Below are positions 35,491 to 43,809 of a stretch of 64,000 bases of DNA, in pieces. Position 1 is the first letter of the stretch; each line of letters starts with the position of its first letter. The stretch is taken from contig JAPLRZ010000050.1 in NCBI GenBank assembly GCA_026398895.1, forward strand, positions 62,001 through 126,000, written 5' to 3'. Under the pieces are notes generated by a model that saw only the letters and a list, made by a program, of their open reading frames with translations, had not been told where the DNA came from and searched no databases. Origin of the DNA: Methylococcales bacterium. Lineage in GTDB: Bacteria > Pseudomonadota > Gammaproteobacteria > Methylococcales > Methylomonadaceae. Made by a program: the position numbers and the translations under genes.

Positions 35491-35700
35491 TCACAGTGAA
35501 CGATTTTTCCGTTCGTCCTGAACAAGCAATTCCATGACTAAATAATCACAAGCACCACAGCCTGTAGTCGCACCTGTCGCATTGGCGATTTTTTCCAGCG
35601 TGTTGGCTTCATTAGCAATCAACGCCTTAATTTTTGCTTTCGTTGTTCCGCTACAATGGCAAATAAGTGGGTCTTGTTCATTTGGATGGTTGTTATTCAT
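35491..35700 (-). CDS. BFD-like [2Fe-2S] protein
   Basis: The 69-residue protein has Cys14 and Cys16 in LICHCSGTT and Cys48 and Cys51 in GCGACDY, the four ligands and spacing of the bacterioferritin-associated ferredoxin-like (BFD-like) domain. Bfd reduces iron in bacterioferritin to release it. Here no bfr gene is adjacent, and the symbol is not given since BFD-like domains also occur in nitrite reductase and other proteins. It is convergent with the response regulator gene. Confidence 0.85.
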   Translation of the reverse strand: MNNNHPNEQDPLICHCSGTTKAKIKALIANEANTLEKIANATGATTGCGACDYLVMELLVQDERKNRSL

Positions 35701-35826
35701 AAATTGATTTGATGCTATTTAAGAAGAAAAACGAAGCGGCTAGTTAATCGTTTACAATAAGATGAAAAACGCTGGAGTGCTTGTCAGCTTGCACGCCAAG
35801 ATAGCCGCCTCTTACAAAAGATTACT

Positions 35827-36564
35827 ATGCGACAAACCAGACTATACACTCCGATACCTTTAATCATCAATCAAGCTATCGAGCTTGATGACGATAACGC
35901 CCATTATGTCAGAACCGTATTGCGGCTAAAAAAAGACGCACAAATTATCCTGTTCAATGGGCTAGGTGGCGAATATTTTGGCATTGTTACCGAAGTAAGT
36001 CGAAAATCCGTGCGTATCGTACTTGAACAGTGGATTGATCGCAGCGTGGAATCACCGCTACAACTAAGTTTAGGCTTAGGCATTTCACGCGGTGACAGAA
36101 TGGATTTAACGGTACAAAAATCAGTAGAACTGGGTGTGCATCACATTAGCCCGCTATGCACAGAACGCTGTGTGGTGCAGTTTAACGCCGAAAAAAAATC
36201 CCACCGCTTAACACATTGGCAAAAAATAGCTCAACACGCTGCTGAACAAAGCGGTAGAACCCTATTAGCGCAATTCACCGACATCACAACACTGCCAGAC
36301 TGGCTACCTCAGCAGCAAGGTTTAAAGGTATTTCTTGATCCCTATGCCAATAGGTCACTTGCTGAATTAAGCCCGATTGATAATAAAGTAACTTTACTAA
36401 CAGGCCCAGAAGGCGGGTTTTCTTCTGCTGAACGTGAATTGGCAACAGCGGCGGGGTTTATGGCTGTGCGTTTAGGCAGTCGTATTTTAAGAACTGAAAC
36501 CGCATCATTAGCCGCCTTAGCCGCTGTGCAGATGTTGTGGGGTGATTTTGGAGTTTCATCTTGA
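35827..36564 (+). CDS. rsmE: 16S rRNA m3U1498 methyltransferase RsmE
   Basis: The 245-residue SPOUT protein has the PUA-like N-terminus, ISRGDRMDLTVQKSVELGVHHISPLCTERC, WQKIAQHAAEQSGRT, LLTGPEGGFSSAE and the knot segment AVRLGSRILRTETASLAALAAVQ. These are conserved RsmE motifs. It methylates N3 of U1498 in the 30S subunit. Confidence 0.96.
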   Translation: MRQTRLYTPIPLIINQAIELDDDNAHYVRTVLRLKKDAQIILFNGLGGEYFGIVTEVSRKSVRIVLEQWIDRSVESPLQLSLGLGISRGDRMDLTVQKSVELGVHHISPLCTERCVVQFNAEKKSHRLTHWQKIAQHAAEQSGRTLLAQFTDITTLPDWLPQQQGLKVFLDPYANRSLAELSPIDNKVTLLTGPEGGFSSAERELATAAGFMAVRLGSRILRTETASLAALAAVQMLWGDFGVSS

Positions 36565-36584
36565 ACGCGAAAATTGGGAGTGTT

Positions 36585-37490
36585 ATGTTGCAAACTTGCC
36601 AGCAAAGTTTACGCATAGCGTTTTATGCCCTAGTACCCTTACTGGTATTGCTGGTCGCTATTTCACTGTCTTGTCTATTGGCTTTTTTTGTCATTAAAGG
36701 CGTGGGAGACCTTGTTCCCTTTCAAAAGATTATCAGCAAATCAACCCAGCTTTTGTTGATTTTAAGTATTTTCCCCACCATGAAATTACTTAATATCGAC
36801 AAAGAACAGTTAGGCTTTGCCGCACGTCCTATTTTTCTCAAACAATTAGGGCAAGGATTGGTGTTAGGTTTGCTCACTTTGCTACCAATTTTTGTGATTT
36901 TGTATATCGCAAAAGTTAATGTACTGGATACCACCATACACTGGACGCTTGGTTTAGCAGCGGCAAAGCTCGGCTACAGTTTATTATTGGCATTAATTAT
37001 TTCACTAATTGAAGAGCCGTTATTTCGCGGTATTCTCATTACAGGGTTGAGCAAAAAAATGCCTGTCGTTTTAGCGATAATCATCAGTGCAATTTATTAC
37101 GCAAGCCTGCATTTTTTAGATAACAATATTGTCATACCCGCTCAAGACGTACATTTATTCAGTGGTTTTGCCTTATTAGGCGGTGCATTTGCCAACGTAT
37201 TTAATCCACTGATGTTTTCATCGATTCTCGCCTTGATCATGGTAGGTATTTTTTTAGGCATCATCAGAACCCAGATAAAAACCAGTTTAGGGCTATGTAT
37301 CGGCTGTCATGCGTGCTGGGTATGGCAAATAAAAATGAGTAACAGCTTATTTGATACCAATATGTTTTCAGATAACCTCTATTTAGTTGGCAATTATGAC
37401 TTGATTATCGGCTCTTTAGTCACGGGCTGGCTGACGCTCGAAATCGTTAAATATTTTATTTACCGACACTATATTCTATCTAAACGATAA
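36585..37490 (+). CDS. CPBP-family intramembrane glutamic endopeptidase
   Basis: This polytopic protein has the CPBP signature ISLIEEPLFRGILITGL (EExxxR) and a later AFANVF/HACWVW region contributing the Asn and His residues. The preferred start is ATG 36585, with GGGAG four bases upstream; a TTG at 36561 that would overlap the rsmE stop as TTGA also has a GGAG and adds eight residues, so the choice is not certain. The family includes Abi-type immunity and prenyl-protein processing proteases; the substrate here is unknown. Its 3' end overlaps the convergent thiO by 22 bp. Confidence 0.85.
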   Translation: MLQTCQQSLRIAFYALVPLLVLLVAISLSCLLAFFVIKGVGDLVPFQKIISKSTQLLLILSIFPTMKLLNIDKEQLGFAARPIFLKQLGQGLVLGLLTLLPIFVILYIAKVNVLDTTIHWTLGLAAAKLGYSLLLALIISLIEEPLFRGILITGLSKKMPVVLAIIISAIYYASLHFLDNNIVIPAQDVHLFSGFALLGGAFANVFNPLMFSSILALIMVGIFLGIIRTQIKTSLGLCIGCHACWVWQIKMSNSLFDTNMFSDNLYLVGNYDLIIGSLVTGWLTLEIVKYFIYRHYILSKR

Positions 37491-38557
37491 CATTCAGGGG
37501 CAACGGCTGTTGGACGATTGAGCAACAAATCAACTAACAATTGTGCGGATGCAGGTCCCATCACTAAACCATTTCTAAAATGCCCTGCATTGATGCTTAA
37601 ATTAGCAATACTTGGATGCCTGCCGATGTAAGGCACGCCATATTCAGTTCCAGGTCGCAAACCTGCCCAGTGTTTAATGACGGGATAATTGTTCAGTGCG
37701 GGTAATAAATCAACCGCAAAACCAGCGAGTTGCTCATAAGCCTTAGTTGATGTGGTTTTATTAAACGCCTCGTGTTCAACGGTACTACCCGCCAAAATTT
37801 TTCCATCCAACCGTGGAATCAAATATTGGTCATTATCTAAAACGATATGGCGCAAAGTGTCTGGCTTAGCATCAAATAACACCATTTGTCCTTTGACAGG
37901 GGCAATATTAGGTGTGTTACTACCAATAAACTGTTGAAATAACTTCCCCGTCCACGCCCCAGCCGCAATAATCAGCTCATTCACGGCAACAACACCTTGC
38001 GTAGTTGTGATGGCGGTAACGCGCTGGTCATCGTGACTAACAGAGATTAACTCACAGTGTTCACGCAAATCACAGCCGTGGTTAATTAAATACTGCTTCA
38101 ATGAGCGCACCAAACGTGGATTACGCGCCTGAGCAATGCTGGGCATCCATAACGGATTAATAGGCGTAGTATTTAGCTCGGCAAAAAATGCGCTATTCGC
38201 CTGCTGATAGCTAATAGCATTATTTTCACACCAGTCCACAGCGGCGGTAAAATCTGGATTTCTAGTAATTAATAAACCACAAGGATTCCATTCGGGATCT
38301 ATTTGTGTGTCGCTAAATAGCTCATCTGCCAAATTAGGATAAAGTTGCAAACTTTGCAGCACTAAACGAGTAATCGCATCCGCTTGTCGCCACGGATACA
38401 AGGGCAATAAAATTCCACCACCTGCCCACGACGATTCTTGACCCAATAAATTTTTTTCAATGACGGTAACGCTGGCTCCTGTTTTAATAAATTCTCTCGC
38501 TGTTAGTAGCCCGATAATGCCGCCACCGATAATGGTAATGTCTGAGTGTGTGGTCAT
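37469..38557 (-). CDS. thiO: Glycine oxidase ThiO-like FAD-dependent oxidoreductase
   Basis: The 362-residue DAO-family protein begins ITIIGGGIIGLLTAREFIKTGASVTVIEK (FAD-binding GxGxxG), with SSWAGGGILLPLYPWR, typical of ThiO, and ends with WAGLRPGTEYGVPYIGRHPSIANLSINAGHFRNGLVMGPASAQLL. ThiO oxidises glycine to the imine used for the thiamin thiazole. thiS and thiG are not adjacent, so the assignment rests on sequence. Confidence 0.9.
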   Translation of the reverse strand: MTTHSDITIIGGGIIGLLTAREFIKTGASVTVIEKNLLGQESSWAGGGILLPLYPWRQADAITRLVLQSLQLYPNLADELFSDTQIDPEWNPCGLLITRNPDFTAAVDWCENNAISYQQANSAFFAELNTTPINPLWMPSIAQARNPRLVRSLKQYLINHGCDLREHCELISVSHDDQRVTAITTTQGVVAVNELIIAAGAWTGKLFQQFIGSNTPNIAPVKGQMVLFDAKPDTLRHIVLDNDQYLIPRLDGKILAGSTVEHEAFNKTTSTKAYEQLAGFAVDLLPALNNYPVIKHWAGLRPGTEYGVPYIGRHPSIANLSINAGHFRNGLVMGPASAQLLVDLLLNRPTAVAPECYRLDRI

Positions 38558-38752
38558 GAGATAAGTAGCTATAATTGATGTTAATGGAAAGGGTAAGTTA
38601 ATTATAACCTATGAATAAAGTCGCGACGAACGCACGGAAATGCAACCAAATTACAAATTGTATTTTTGATAATTTTTGTTGTTTTTTATAGACAATAGTT
38701 GCTATTTAAGGCGTATATTTCATTACTTGTTGATAATTAAAGAGTAATTGAT

Positions 38753-38788
38753 ATGAAAAAAATACGCTTAAAACTTGTAGCGAATTAG
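38753..38788 (+). CDS. Possible 11-residue leader peptide
   Basis: ATG 38753 opens a short frame coding MKKIRLKLVAN and a TAG stop. It lies between a likely promoter region and the hairpin at 38817-38846, upstream of the outer-membrane protein gene. Such an arrangement could be a leader-peptide attenuator; translation is not proven. Confidence 0.25.
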   Translation: MKKIRLKLVAN

Positions 38789-38816
38789 TTTTACTGCTAA
38801 TATGACCTCCGTAACA

Positions 38817-38849
38817 GGGCTTTGTTGTATTAAAGCCAATTTTTTGTAA
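38817..38849 (+). terminator. Attenuator-like hairpin in the leader of the outer-membrane protein gene
   Basis: GGCTTT and AAAGCC enclose an eight-base loop and are followed by AATTTTTTGT. The position, 25-30 bases before the ATG 38875 and inside the 5' leader, fits an intrinsic terminator that must be read through. Confidence 0.5.
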
Positions 38850-38874
38850 GATAACAACCTCATGAGGGGGCTCA

Positions 38875-39810
38875 ATGACTTTTAAACAAACTAAATTAGT
38901 GCTGGGTATTGCCACATTAGCGATGGGAGCCGCACTGGTTTCTCCACAAGCTATGGCACACAAAAGTAGCAAAAAACATCACCATGCAAGTCAACCATCG
39001 TACAGCAAAGTTGACTTATTAGAGTCTCAAGTTCGTGCGATGCAAGATGAAATAGCTTCTTTAAGAACACAACAAGCGAGTGCTGCGCCTGTTGTTGCTG
39101 TTGATACTGCTAAAGTTGAAGAATTGGATCAGTGGATGGCATCTGTTAAAGCTGCGCCAGTTATCGAAAAAACTAAAGACAACATGATGTTCTTCCGTGG
39201 TGGTTACGGACATTCTAACGCGACAAGAGGTGGTACTTTAGATCCCACAACTATTCCAAATGTTGGCAGCAGCATCAACGGTCTTGGTAATGGTCGTATG
39301 GCTGATAAAGACGCATGGTATATGGGCGCAGGTTTTGACTTTAGCGTCAACAATAATCTGTTTGGTCTGATGGACAATACTGAAGTATTGACTGAACTGA
39401 TGTTTGATTACAAACAGTATGCACAAGGTTCTAAAAACGGTATTTCTGGTGGTGTAGCTAATGCGGCTAATGTAGGCGTGATAGGTCTTGCCCCTCTAAC
39501 TGTTAATAACCAAGCTGCAACAGTGAGTCAATTCACTTTAGCTGCCTCTCCAAAAATTAAATTTATGAAAGGCAGTGCCTTCAGACCTTGGTTAATTCCT
39601 GTTGGTTTGGAAGTTAATGTTATCAGCCCACCATCTAATGCAATTACTGTATTGAATCCAGGTATGCAATTCGGTTTAGGTGCGGATTACAAAGTCTGGA
39701 AAGATTTGTATGTAGGTGCTGATGCCCGTTATCACCAATCATTGGGTTCAACTGATGGTGTTAGAATTAACGGCGTAACTGCTGGTGGTTACCTCGGTCT
39801 TGGTTTCTAA
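38875..39810 (+). CDS. Outer-membrane beta-barrel protein with N-terminal coiled coil
   Basis: The 311-residue protein has a signal peptide (TKLVLGIATLAMGAALVSPQAMA, cleavage after AMA), a His/Lys-rich stretch, a short heptad coiled coil (KVDLLESQVRAMQDEIASLRTQQ) as in trimeric-type or LbtU/porin precursors, and a barrel with alternating strands ending in GGYLGLGF, a terminal Phe typical of BAM substrates. I cannot name the family. AGGGGG precedes the ATG, and strong codon bias suggests high expression. A terminator follows. Confidence 0.85.
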   Translation: MTFKQTKLVLGIATLAMGAALVSPQAMAHKSSKKHHHASQPSYSKVDLLESQVRAMQDEIASLRTQQASAAPVVAVDTAKVEELDQWMASVKAAPVIEKTKDNMMFFRGGYGHSNATRGGTLDPTTIPNVGSSINGLGNGRMADKDAWYMGAGFDFSVNNNLFGLMDNTEVLTELMFDYKQYAQGSKNGISGGVANAANVGVIGLAPLTVNNQAATVSQFTLAASPKIKFMKGSAFRPWLIPVGLEVNVISPPSNAITVLNPGMQFGLGADYKVWKDLYVGADARYHQSLGSTDGVRINGVTAGGYLGLGF

Positions 39811-39840
39811 GCAAAACGCTTAAAACCGATTCAAAAAGAG

Positions 39841-39871
39841 AAGGAGGGTTTTTAAATCCCTCCTTTTTTTT
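39841..39871 (+). terminator. Rho-independent terminator
   Basis: GGAGGG-TTTTTAAAT-CCCTCC followed by eight T residues, 30 bp after the stop of the outer-membrane protein gene. Confidence 0.9.
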
Positions 39872-39900
39872 GTCTAAAAATCAGTATCATCGACTTAACA

Positions 39901-40857
39901 ATGAAAACTCTTTATCCTGAAATCCAACCCTTTCACAGTTTTTTTCTCGACACAGACAGTCAACACCGTGTTTATGTTGAGCAAAGCGGTAATCCTGATG
40001 GCATTCCTGTAATTTTTTTACATGGAGGGCCGTGTTCAGGTACTAAGCCCCATCATCGGCAATTTTTTAATCCTCAACACTATCATATTATTCTATTCGA
40101 TCAACGTGGTTGCGGCTTATCGTTGCCGTTTGGAGAGCTGGAAAATAACACCACTCAAGATTTATGTGCCGATATGGAGCGTATCCGTAAGCAACTCACT
40201 ATTAAGCAATGGCTGGTGTTTGGTGGTTCTTGGGGCGGGGCGTTAGCGTTGTACTATGCGCAACAGCACACTGACAAAGTTCAGGGACTCATTATTCGTG
40301 CGGTATTTTTAGCACGGCAACGGGATTTAGAATGGTTTGCCAAAGACGGTGTTGGACGAATTTATCCCGAACAATGGCAACGCTTAATCACCAGCATTCC
40401 TAATGCCAGTCATCATAATTTAGTCGAAGATTGCTATGAGGCTTTATGGAGCAAAGACGAAGTCACGCAACGGCGAGTTGCCAAAGAATGGCTAGCATGG
40501 GGAGCGCAAGTGGCTTTAGGCAATGATTATCACCCGACCGATGAGGCTATTAGCGAAAAAACTCTCAAGCAAGCGCGTATGGAATTGCATTATGCCAAGC
40601 ATCGTTATTTTATTGACGAAAACCAACTCTTAGCCAATTGCCACCTGTTAGCCTCAATTCCTACTGTGATTATTCACGGACGTAGAGATTTAGTGTGTCC
40701 TATTGAAGCGGGTCTGAGTCTGCATCAAGCCCTGCCTCATGCTGACTATATTATTTTGCCTAATGCAGGACATATTGCCCAAGGTGAGGATATGATAGAC
40801 GCGCTGGTTTCTGCAACTGATTATTTTGCAGAAAATCACGCTCTCGAAAAGAGTTAA
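39901..40857 (+). CDS. pip: Proline iminopeptidase
   Basis: The 318-residue alpha/beta hydrolase matches the S33 proline iminopeptidases: VIFLHGGPCSGTKPHHRQFFNPQHYHIILFDQRGCGLS, nucleophile GGSWGGALAL, VIIHGRRDLVCP with the catalytic Asp, and NAGHIAQGE with the His. It removes N-terminal proline from peptides in the cytoplasm. Confidence 0.95.
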   Translation: MKTLYPEIQPFHSFFLDTDSQHRVYVEQSGNPDGIPVIFLHGGPCSGTKPHHRQFFNPQHYHIILFDQRGCGLSLPFGELENNTTQDLCADMERIRKQLTIKQWLVFGGSWGGALALYYAQQHTDKVQGLIIRAVFLARQRDLEWFAKDGVGRIYPEQWQRLITSIPNASHHNLVEDCYEALWSKDEVTQRRVAKEWLAWGAQVALGNDYHPTDEAISEKTLKQARMELHYAKHRYFIDENQLLANCHLLASIPTVIIHGRRDLVCPIEAGLSLHQALPHADYIILPNAGHIAQGEDMIDALVSATDYFAENHALEKS

Positions 40858-40898
40858 ACTACCAAACACCTTACGCGGTATTTTTTGGGTATCTACTT

Positions 40899-41336
40899 AT
40901 GAACTTTAACATTATTTTTTATCTTATTTTTATGACTTTCGGTATCAGTACAAACAGCTATGCAACAGAGCTAAAAAACTTACCCTCTTGCCCTAGTAGC
41001 CCTAATTGTGTGTCTAGCCAAGCCACCGATAAAGAACACTTTATCGCGCCGTTTAAAATAGTGGGTGCAATTAATGTTGCCTCTACAGCTTTACAAAACG
41101 CGCTACTCAGTCAAAAGCGCACGATTATTACCGAGGAAACAGCAAACACGCTTCATGCAGAAGCTACCTCGCTAATTTTTCGCTTTGTTGATGATGTTGA
41201 TGTGATTTTAGACACCGAGGCACGCTTATTTCATATTCGTTCTGCATCACGCATGGGTTATGGTGATTTTGGTGTTAATCGCAAACGTGTTGAATCGGTG
41301 CGTTCGCAGCTACAAGCGGCTGGGGTGATTGAATAA
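40899..41336 (+). CDS. DUF1499 family secreted protein
   Basis: The 145-residue protein has a signal peptide (FYLIFMTFGISTNSYA) and then the DUF1499 pattern LPSCPSSPNCVSSQATDKEHFIAPF and later FVDDVDVILDTEARLFHIRSASRMGYGDFGVNRKRVE. The family has no established function. It follows pip by about 40 bp in the same direction. Confidence 0.9.
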   Translation: MNFNIIFYLIFMTFGISTNSYATELKNLPSCPSSPNCVSSQATDKEHFIAPFKIVGAINVASTALQNALLSQKRTIITEETANTLHAEATSLIFRFVDDVDVILDTEARLFHIRSASRMGYGDFGVNRKRVESVRSQLQAAGVIE

Positions 41337-41378
41337 AGTAAATGGGAATAATGCTTGGCAAAATCCCACCGTATCACT

Positions 41379-41777
41379 TTAGGCGTTTAATGCTTGAGAG
41401 TAGGCTCTGTCATATTCGGGAATATGACTTTCAAACCAAGACTTAATTAACTGGCAAATTCTTACGGTTAATTCTAGCTCACCTGCCTGAATTTTTATTT
41501 CCATCGCAGTACAAGTGCTTATTAATTCATCGTGTTCTATTTTGTGGCGGTCATAACCTATAAATTTTTTTACCTGCATTTCATGTTCTTCATGAGAAAA
41601 ATGTGCAGCAACAATGCCAAGCAAAATCGTCAGTTGTTCTGCTATTTCAGGATTTCCCGCACCCTTTGTTCTCAGGTCATAGAGTATATTCAGATTTTGG
41701 AACACCTGTTGATGTTCATTATCAGCAAAGCCAACATTTGTACCATGTTGTTCAACAGTCCACGTCATTAAAGACAT
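41379..41777 (-). CDS. Bacteriohemerythrin
   Basis: The 132-residue protein has the di-iron ligands of hemerythrin: His22 (NEHQQ), His59 and Glu63 (HFSHEEHEM), His78 and His82 (DRHKIEHDE), and His118 with Asp123 (SHIPEYD). The size and MSLMTWTVEQHGTNVGFADNEH N-terminus match single-domain bacteriohemerythrins. In methanotrophs such proteins bind O2 and are proposed to supply methane monooxygenase. It is convergent with the DUF1499 gene. Confidence 0.94.
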   Translation of the reverse strand: MSLMTWTVEQHGTNVGFADNEHQQVFQNLNILYDLRTKGAGNPEIAEQLTILLGIVAAHFSHEEHEMQVKKFIGYDRHKIEHDELISTCTAMEIKIQAGELELTVRICQLIKSWFESHIPEYDRAYSQALNA

Positions 41778-41826
41778 AATTTACTCCTCATTAATATTAT
41801 TATTTTTCATTCCGTTATATTACAAA

Positions 41827-43677
41827 TCAGAGCGACTGATTAATGCGCTCTTGATGTAGCTCTTGCACCAATTGTCCAAATATTTCCTCACGACCTTCAA
41901 ATAAACGATTGATGGCAGCGCGTCCGTCTAGGCTGTTGCGTATGGCTAAGCGTTCTTCGTGATTGTTAATCAAGCGTAATGCTGCCTGTATGTAATCTTC
42001 AGTCGTAGTAGTCACTAGCCAACTGGGTAGCCCTAGTCGCTCAAATAAACCTTGATCGATATGTTCATGGGGTTCATTGCCTGATTTACAGACACCAACT
42101 AAACCAACCGACATTAAATCAACAATACCGTTCATATTACCGAATGGAAAAGGATTGATATATAAATCACAGCTAGCTATTTGCTGTAAATAATAGGCGT
42201 AACCTTGTTGTTGATTCACGGTTGCCCACTGACCTAAATAACGCTCAACCACTTGAGTGACTTGTAAACCGACTAGCCCTCTTGCTGCACCAATAAAAAA
42301 TTGAAAATGTACAGGTGTAGAGGATTGTTCGGCAATTTGCCGACAGGTTTGTAAAAAATCTGGATTCAGTTTCATGGTGGATGCCACCATCGCAATTTCT
42401 ACTACAGCGGGTGCTTCACGCAAGGGTGCTTGCATCCAATCGTCTGCGTTTTGAACAAAAGGGGTAAAGGGAAACGCATCATTGGGGGTTTTGATAACTT
42501 TTTCGGAAAAACAAGCCTCATCACCGACAAAGTCTTCATCAATAATGAAATAATCCATTTGCGGGGCGAAGGTACTGGCAGAATGTCCGAGGGTGGTGAT
42601 TTGTAAGGGTGCAAAGCGCAAGTTAGCAATAAACATGGTGTACAGTGTCATGCCAACACTGGGCATATACAGCACTTGCACATCACGCTCCTCAGCAATT
42701 TTGGTGATTTGATGCAGTAAAGCGGGAATATCGCCACTGTCACTACGTTCAATAAATTCATCAAATACTGCCTTTCCTATTTCATCTATGGTCGATGCTT
42801 CGCCTATGCCAATAAGATAAAAGTGATCCTTGGCTTTGCGTATGGCTTTACCCAACACCCGATACACAGAATGGGTGGAATAAAACCATTCCAATACCAC
42901 TAACATAACAGGCTTACCTGTCGCTGGTAATCGTGCAGGTACAATTCTGTCACTAAACCCTAGTTCCAAGATTTTATGACGCATTAATTGATTGAGTGAT
43001 GCTTTAATATTGTGTTTGCCCGCATAACCCGAATAACTACAGTGCATATAAACATCATGAAAAATACCGACAGGCAGTTGGTCTATCGTGCCACACTCAA
43101 GCAATTTTTCGGGCAACCAGCGTAATAGTGTCTCTCGTTTGGCATGAGCTTCTGGACTAGAGACAAAGCGTGAAGACAGCAATACCAAATATAAATTGGC
43201 TGCCAGTAGTTTATTGGTCTGCCAAAGCGCGTCTGGATCAATATCAATTTCTGACTCCAGCGAATATAACAGACAAAATTTAGCCAAGTTACTGTTATCT
43301 ACTTGTAGTGGGCTTGAAAAAGGACCATTTTGATTAAATGAACGAATAATATGGTCGGAATTGCGAAATGGGCTAACGGCAAATAACACCGTAATCCAGC
43401 GATGATATTGTATGACTTGAATAAAACCCGTTTCAGAAAAATGAAATTCAGGGTCAGAAAATAAGGCGGTAGTCGCCGCCGCAATGCGAGTCAAAATGTG
43501 CAAATCGACTAAATCGGCGTTCACCTGCATAGCTTGTATAGTGCAGGAGCTAAAATTTTCGCTGAATGAGCCGTAACCACTGTCTAACATTTGCAGTAAT
43601 TTTAGTAATTCTTGCATAGCTAACTCGTATTGACGTGAATAGGCTAGGCACTCAAATTTTTCTAATTGAAAATCCAT
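41827..43677 (-). CDS. HMW1C-like cytoplasmic N-glucosyltransferase (GT41)
   Basis: The 616-residue protein is close to the 620-residue length of Actinobacillus N-glycosyltransferase and shares its order of landmarks: SDPEFHFSETGFIQVIQYHRWITVLFA, FHDVYMHCSYSGYAGKHN, YMPSVGMTLYTMF, LGHSAST, STMKLNPDFL and SCDLYINPFPFGNMNGIVDLMSVGLVGVCKSGNEPHEHIDQGLFERLGLP. The last segments form the UDP-sugar site. These enzymes put glucose on Asn in N-x-S/T of adhesins in the cytosol. No HMW1A/B-type adhesin or secretion gene is next to it, so the acceptor is unknown. Confidence 0.88.
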   Translation of the reverse strand: MDFQLEKFECLAYSRQYELAMQELLKLLQMLDSGYGSFSENFSSCTIQAMQVNADLVDLHILTRIAAATTALFSDPEFHFSETGFIQVIQYHRWITVLFAVSPFRNSDHIIRSFNQNGPFSSPLQVDNSNLAKFCLLYSLESEIDIDPDALWQTNKLLAANLYLVLLSSRFVSSPEAHAKRETLLRWLPEKLLECGTIDQLPVGIFHDVYMHCSYSGYAGKHNIKASLNQLMRHKILELGFSDRIVPARLPATGKPVMLVVLEWFYSTHSVYRVLGKAIRKAKDHFYLIGIGEASTIDEIGKAVFDEFIERSDSGDIPALLHQITKIAEERDVQVLYMPSVGMTLYTMFIANLRFAPLQITTLGHSASTFAPQMDYFIIDEDFVGDEACFSEKVIKTPNDAFPFTPFVQNADDWMQAPLREAPAVVEIAMVASTMKLNPDFLQTCRQIAEQSSTPVHFQFFIGAARGLVGLQVTQVVERYLGQWATVNQQQGYAYYLQQIASCDLYINPFPFGNMNGIVDLMSVGLVGVCKSGNEPHEHIDQGLFERLGLPSWLVTTTTEDYIQAALRLINNHEERLAIRNSLDGRAAINRLFEGREEIFGQLVQELHQERINQSL

Positions 43678-43748
43678 GATGACGGTCTCTAATAGGGTGG
43701 ATTATGGGCAGTGGATAACACATTTATAAAACGATGCCATTAACAAAA

Positions 43749-43780
43749 AACGCCAACATCAAAATAGTGATGTTGGCGTT
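43749..43780 (-). terminator. Rho-independent terminator of degP
   Basis: AACGCCAACATCA and TGATGTTGGCGTT form a perfect 13-bp stem. Read on the minus strand it is followed by TTTTGTTA, 30 bp after the degP stop. Confidence 0.85.
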
Positions 43781-43809
43781 TAAGATAATTCAGACTTTTT
43801 ACCGCTGAG

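Noticed and set aside
35301-35537. Plus-strand frame overlapping the response regulator end and the BFD-like gene
   Set aside because: It shadows the regulator in another frame and runs through the terminator hairpin.
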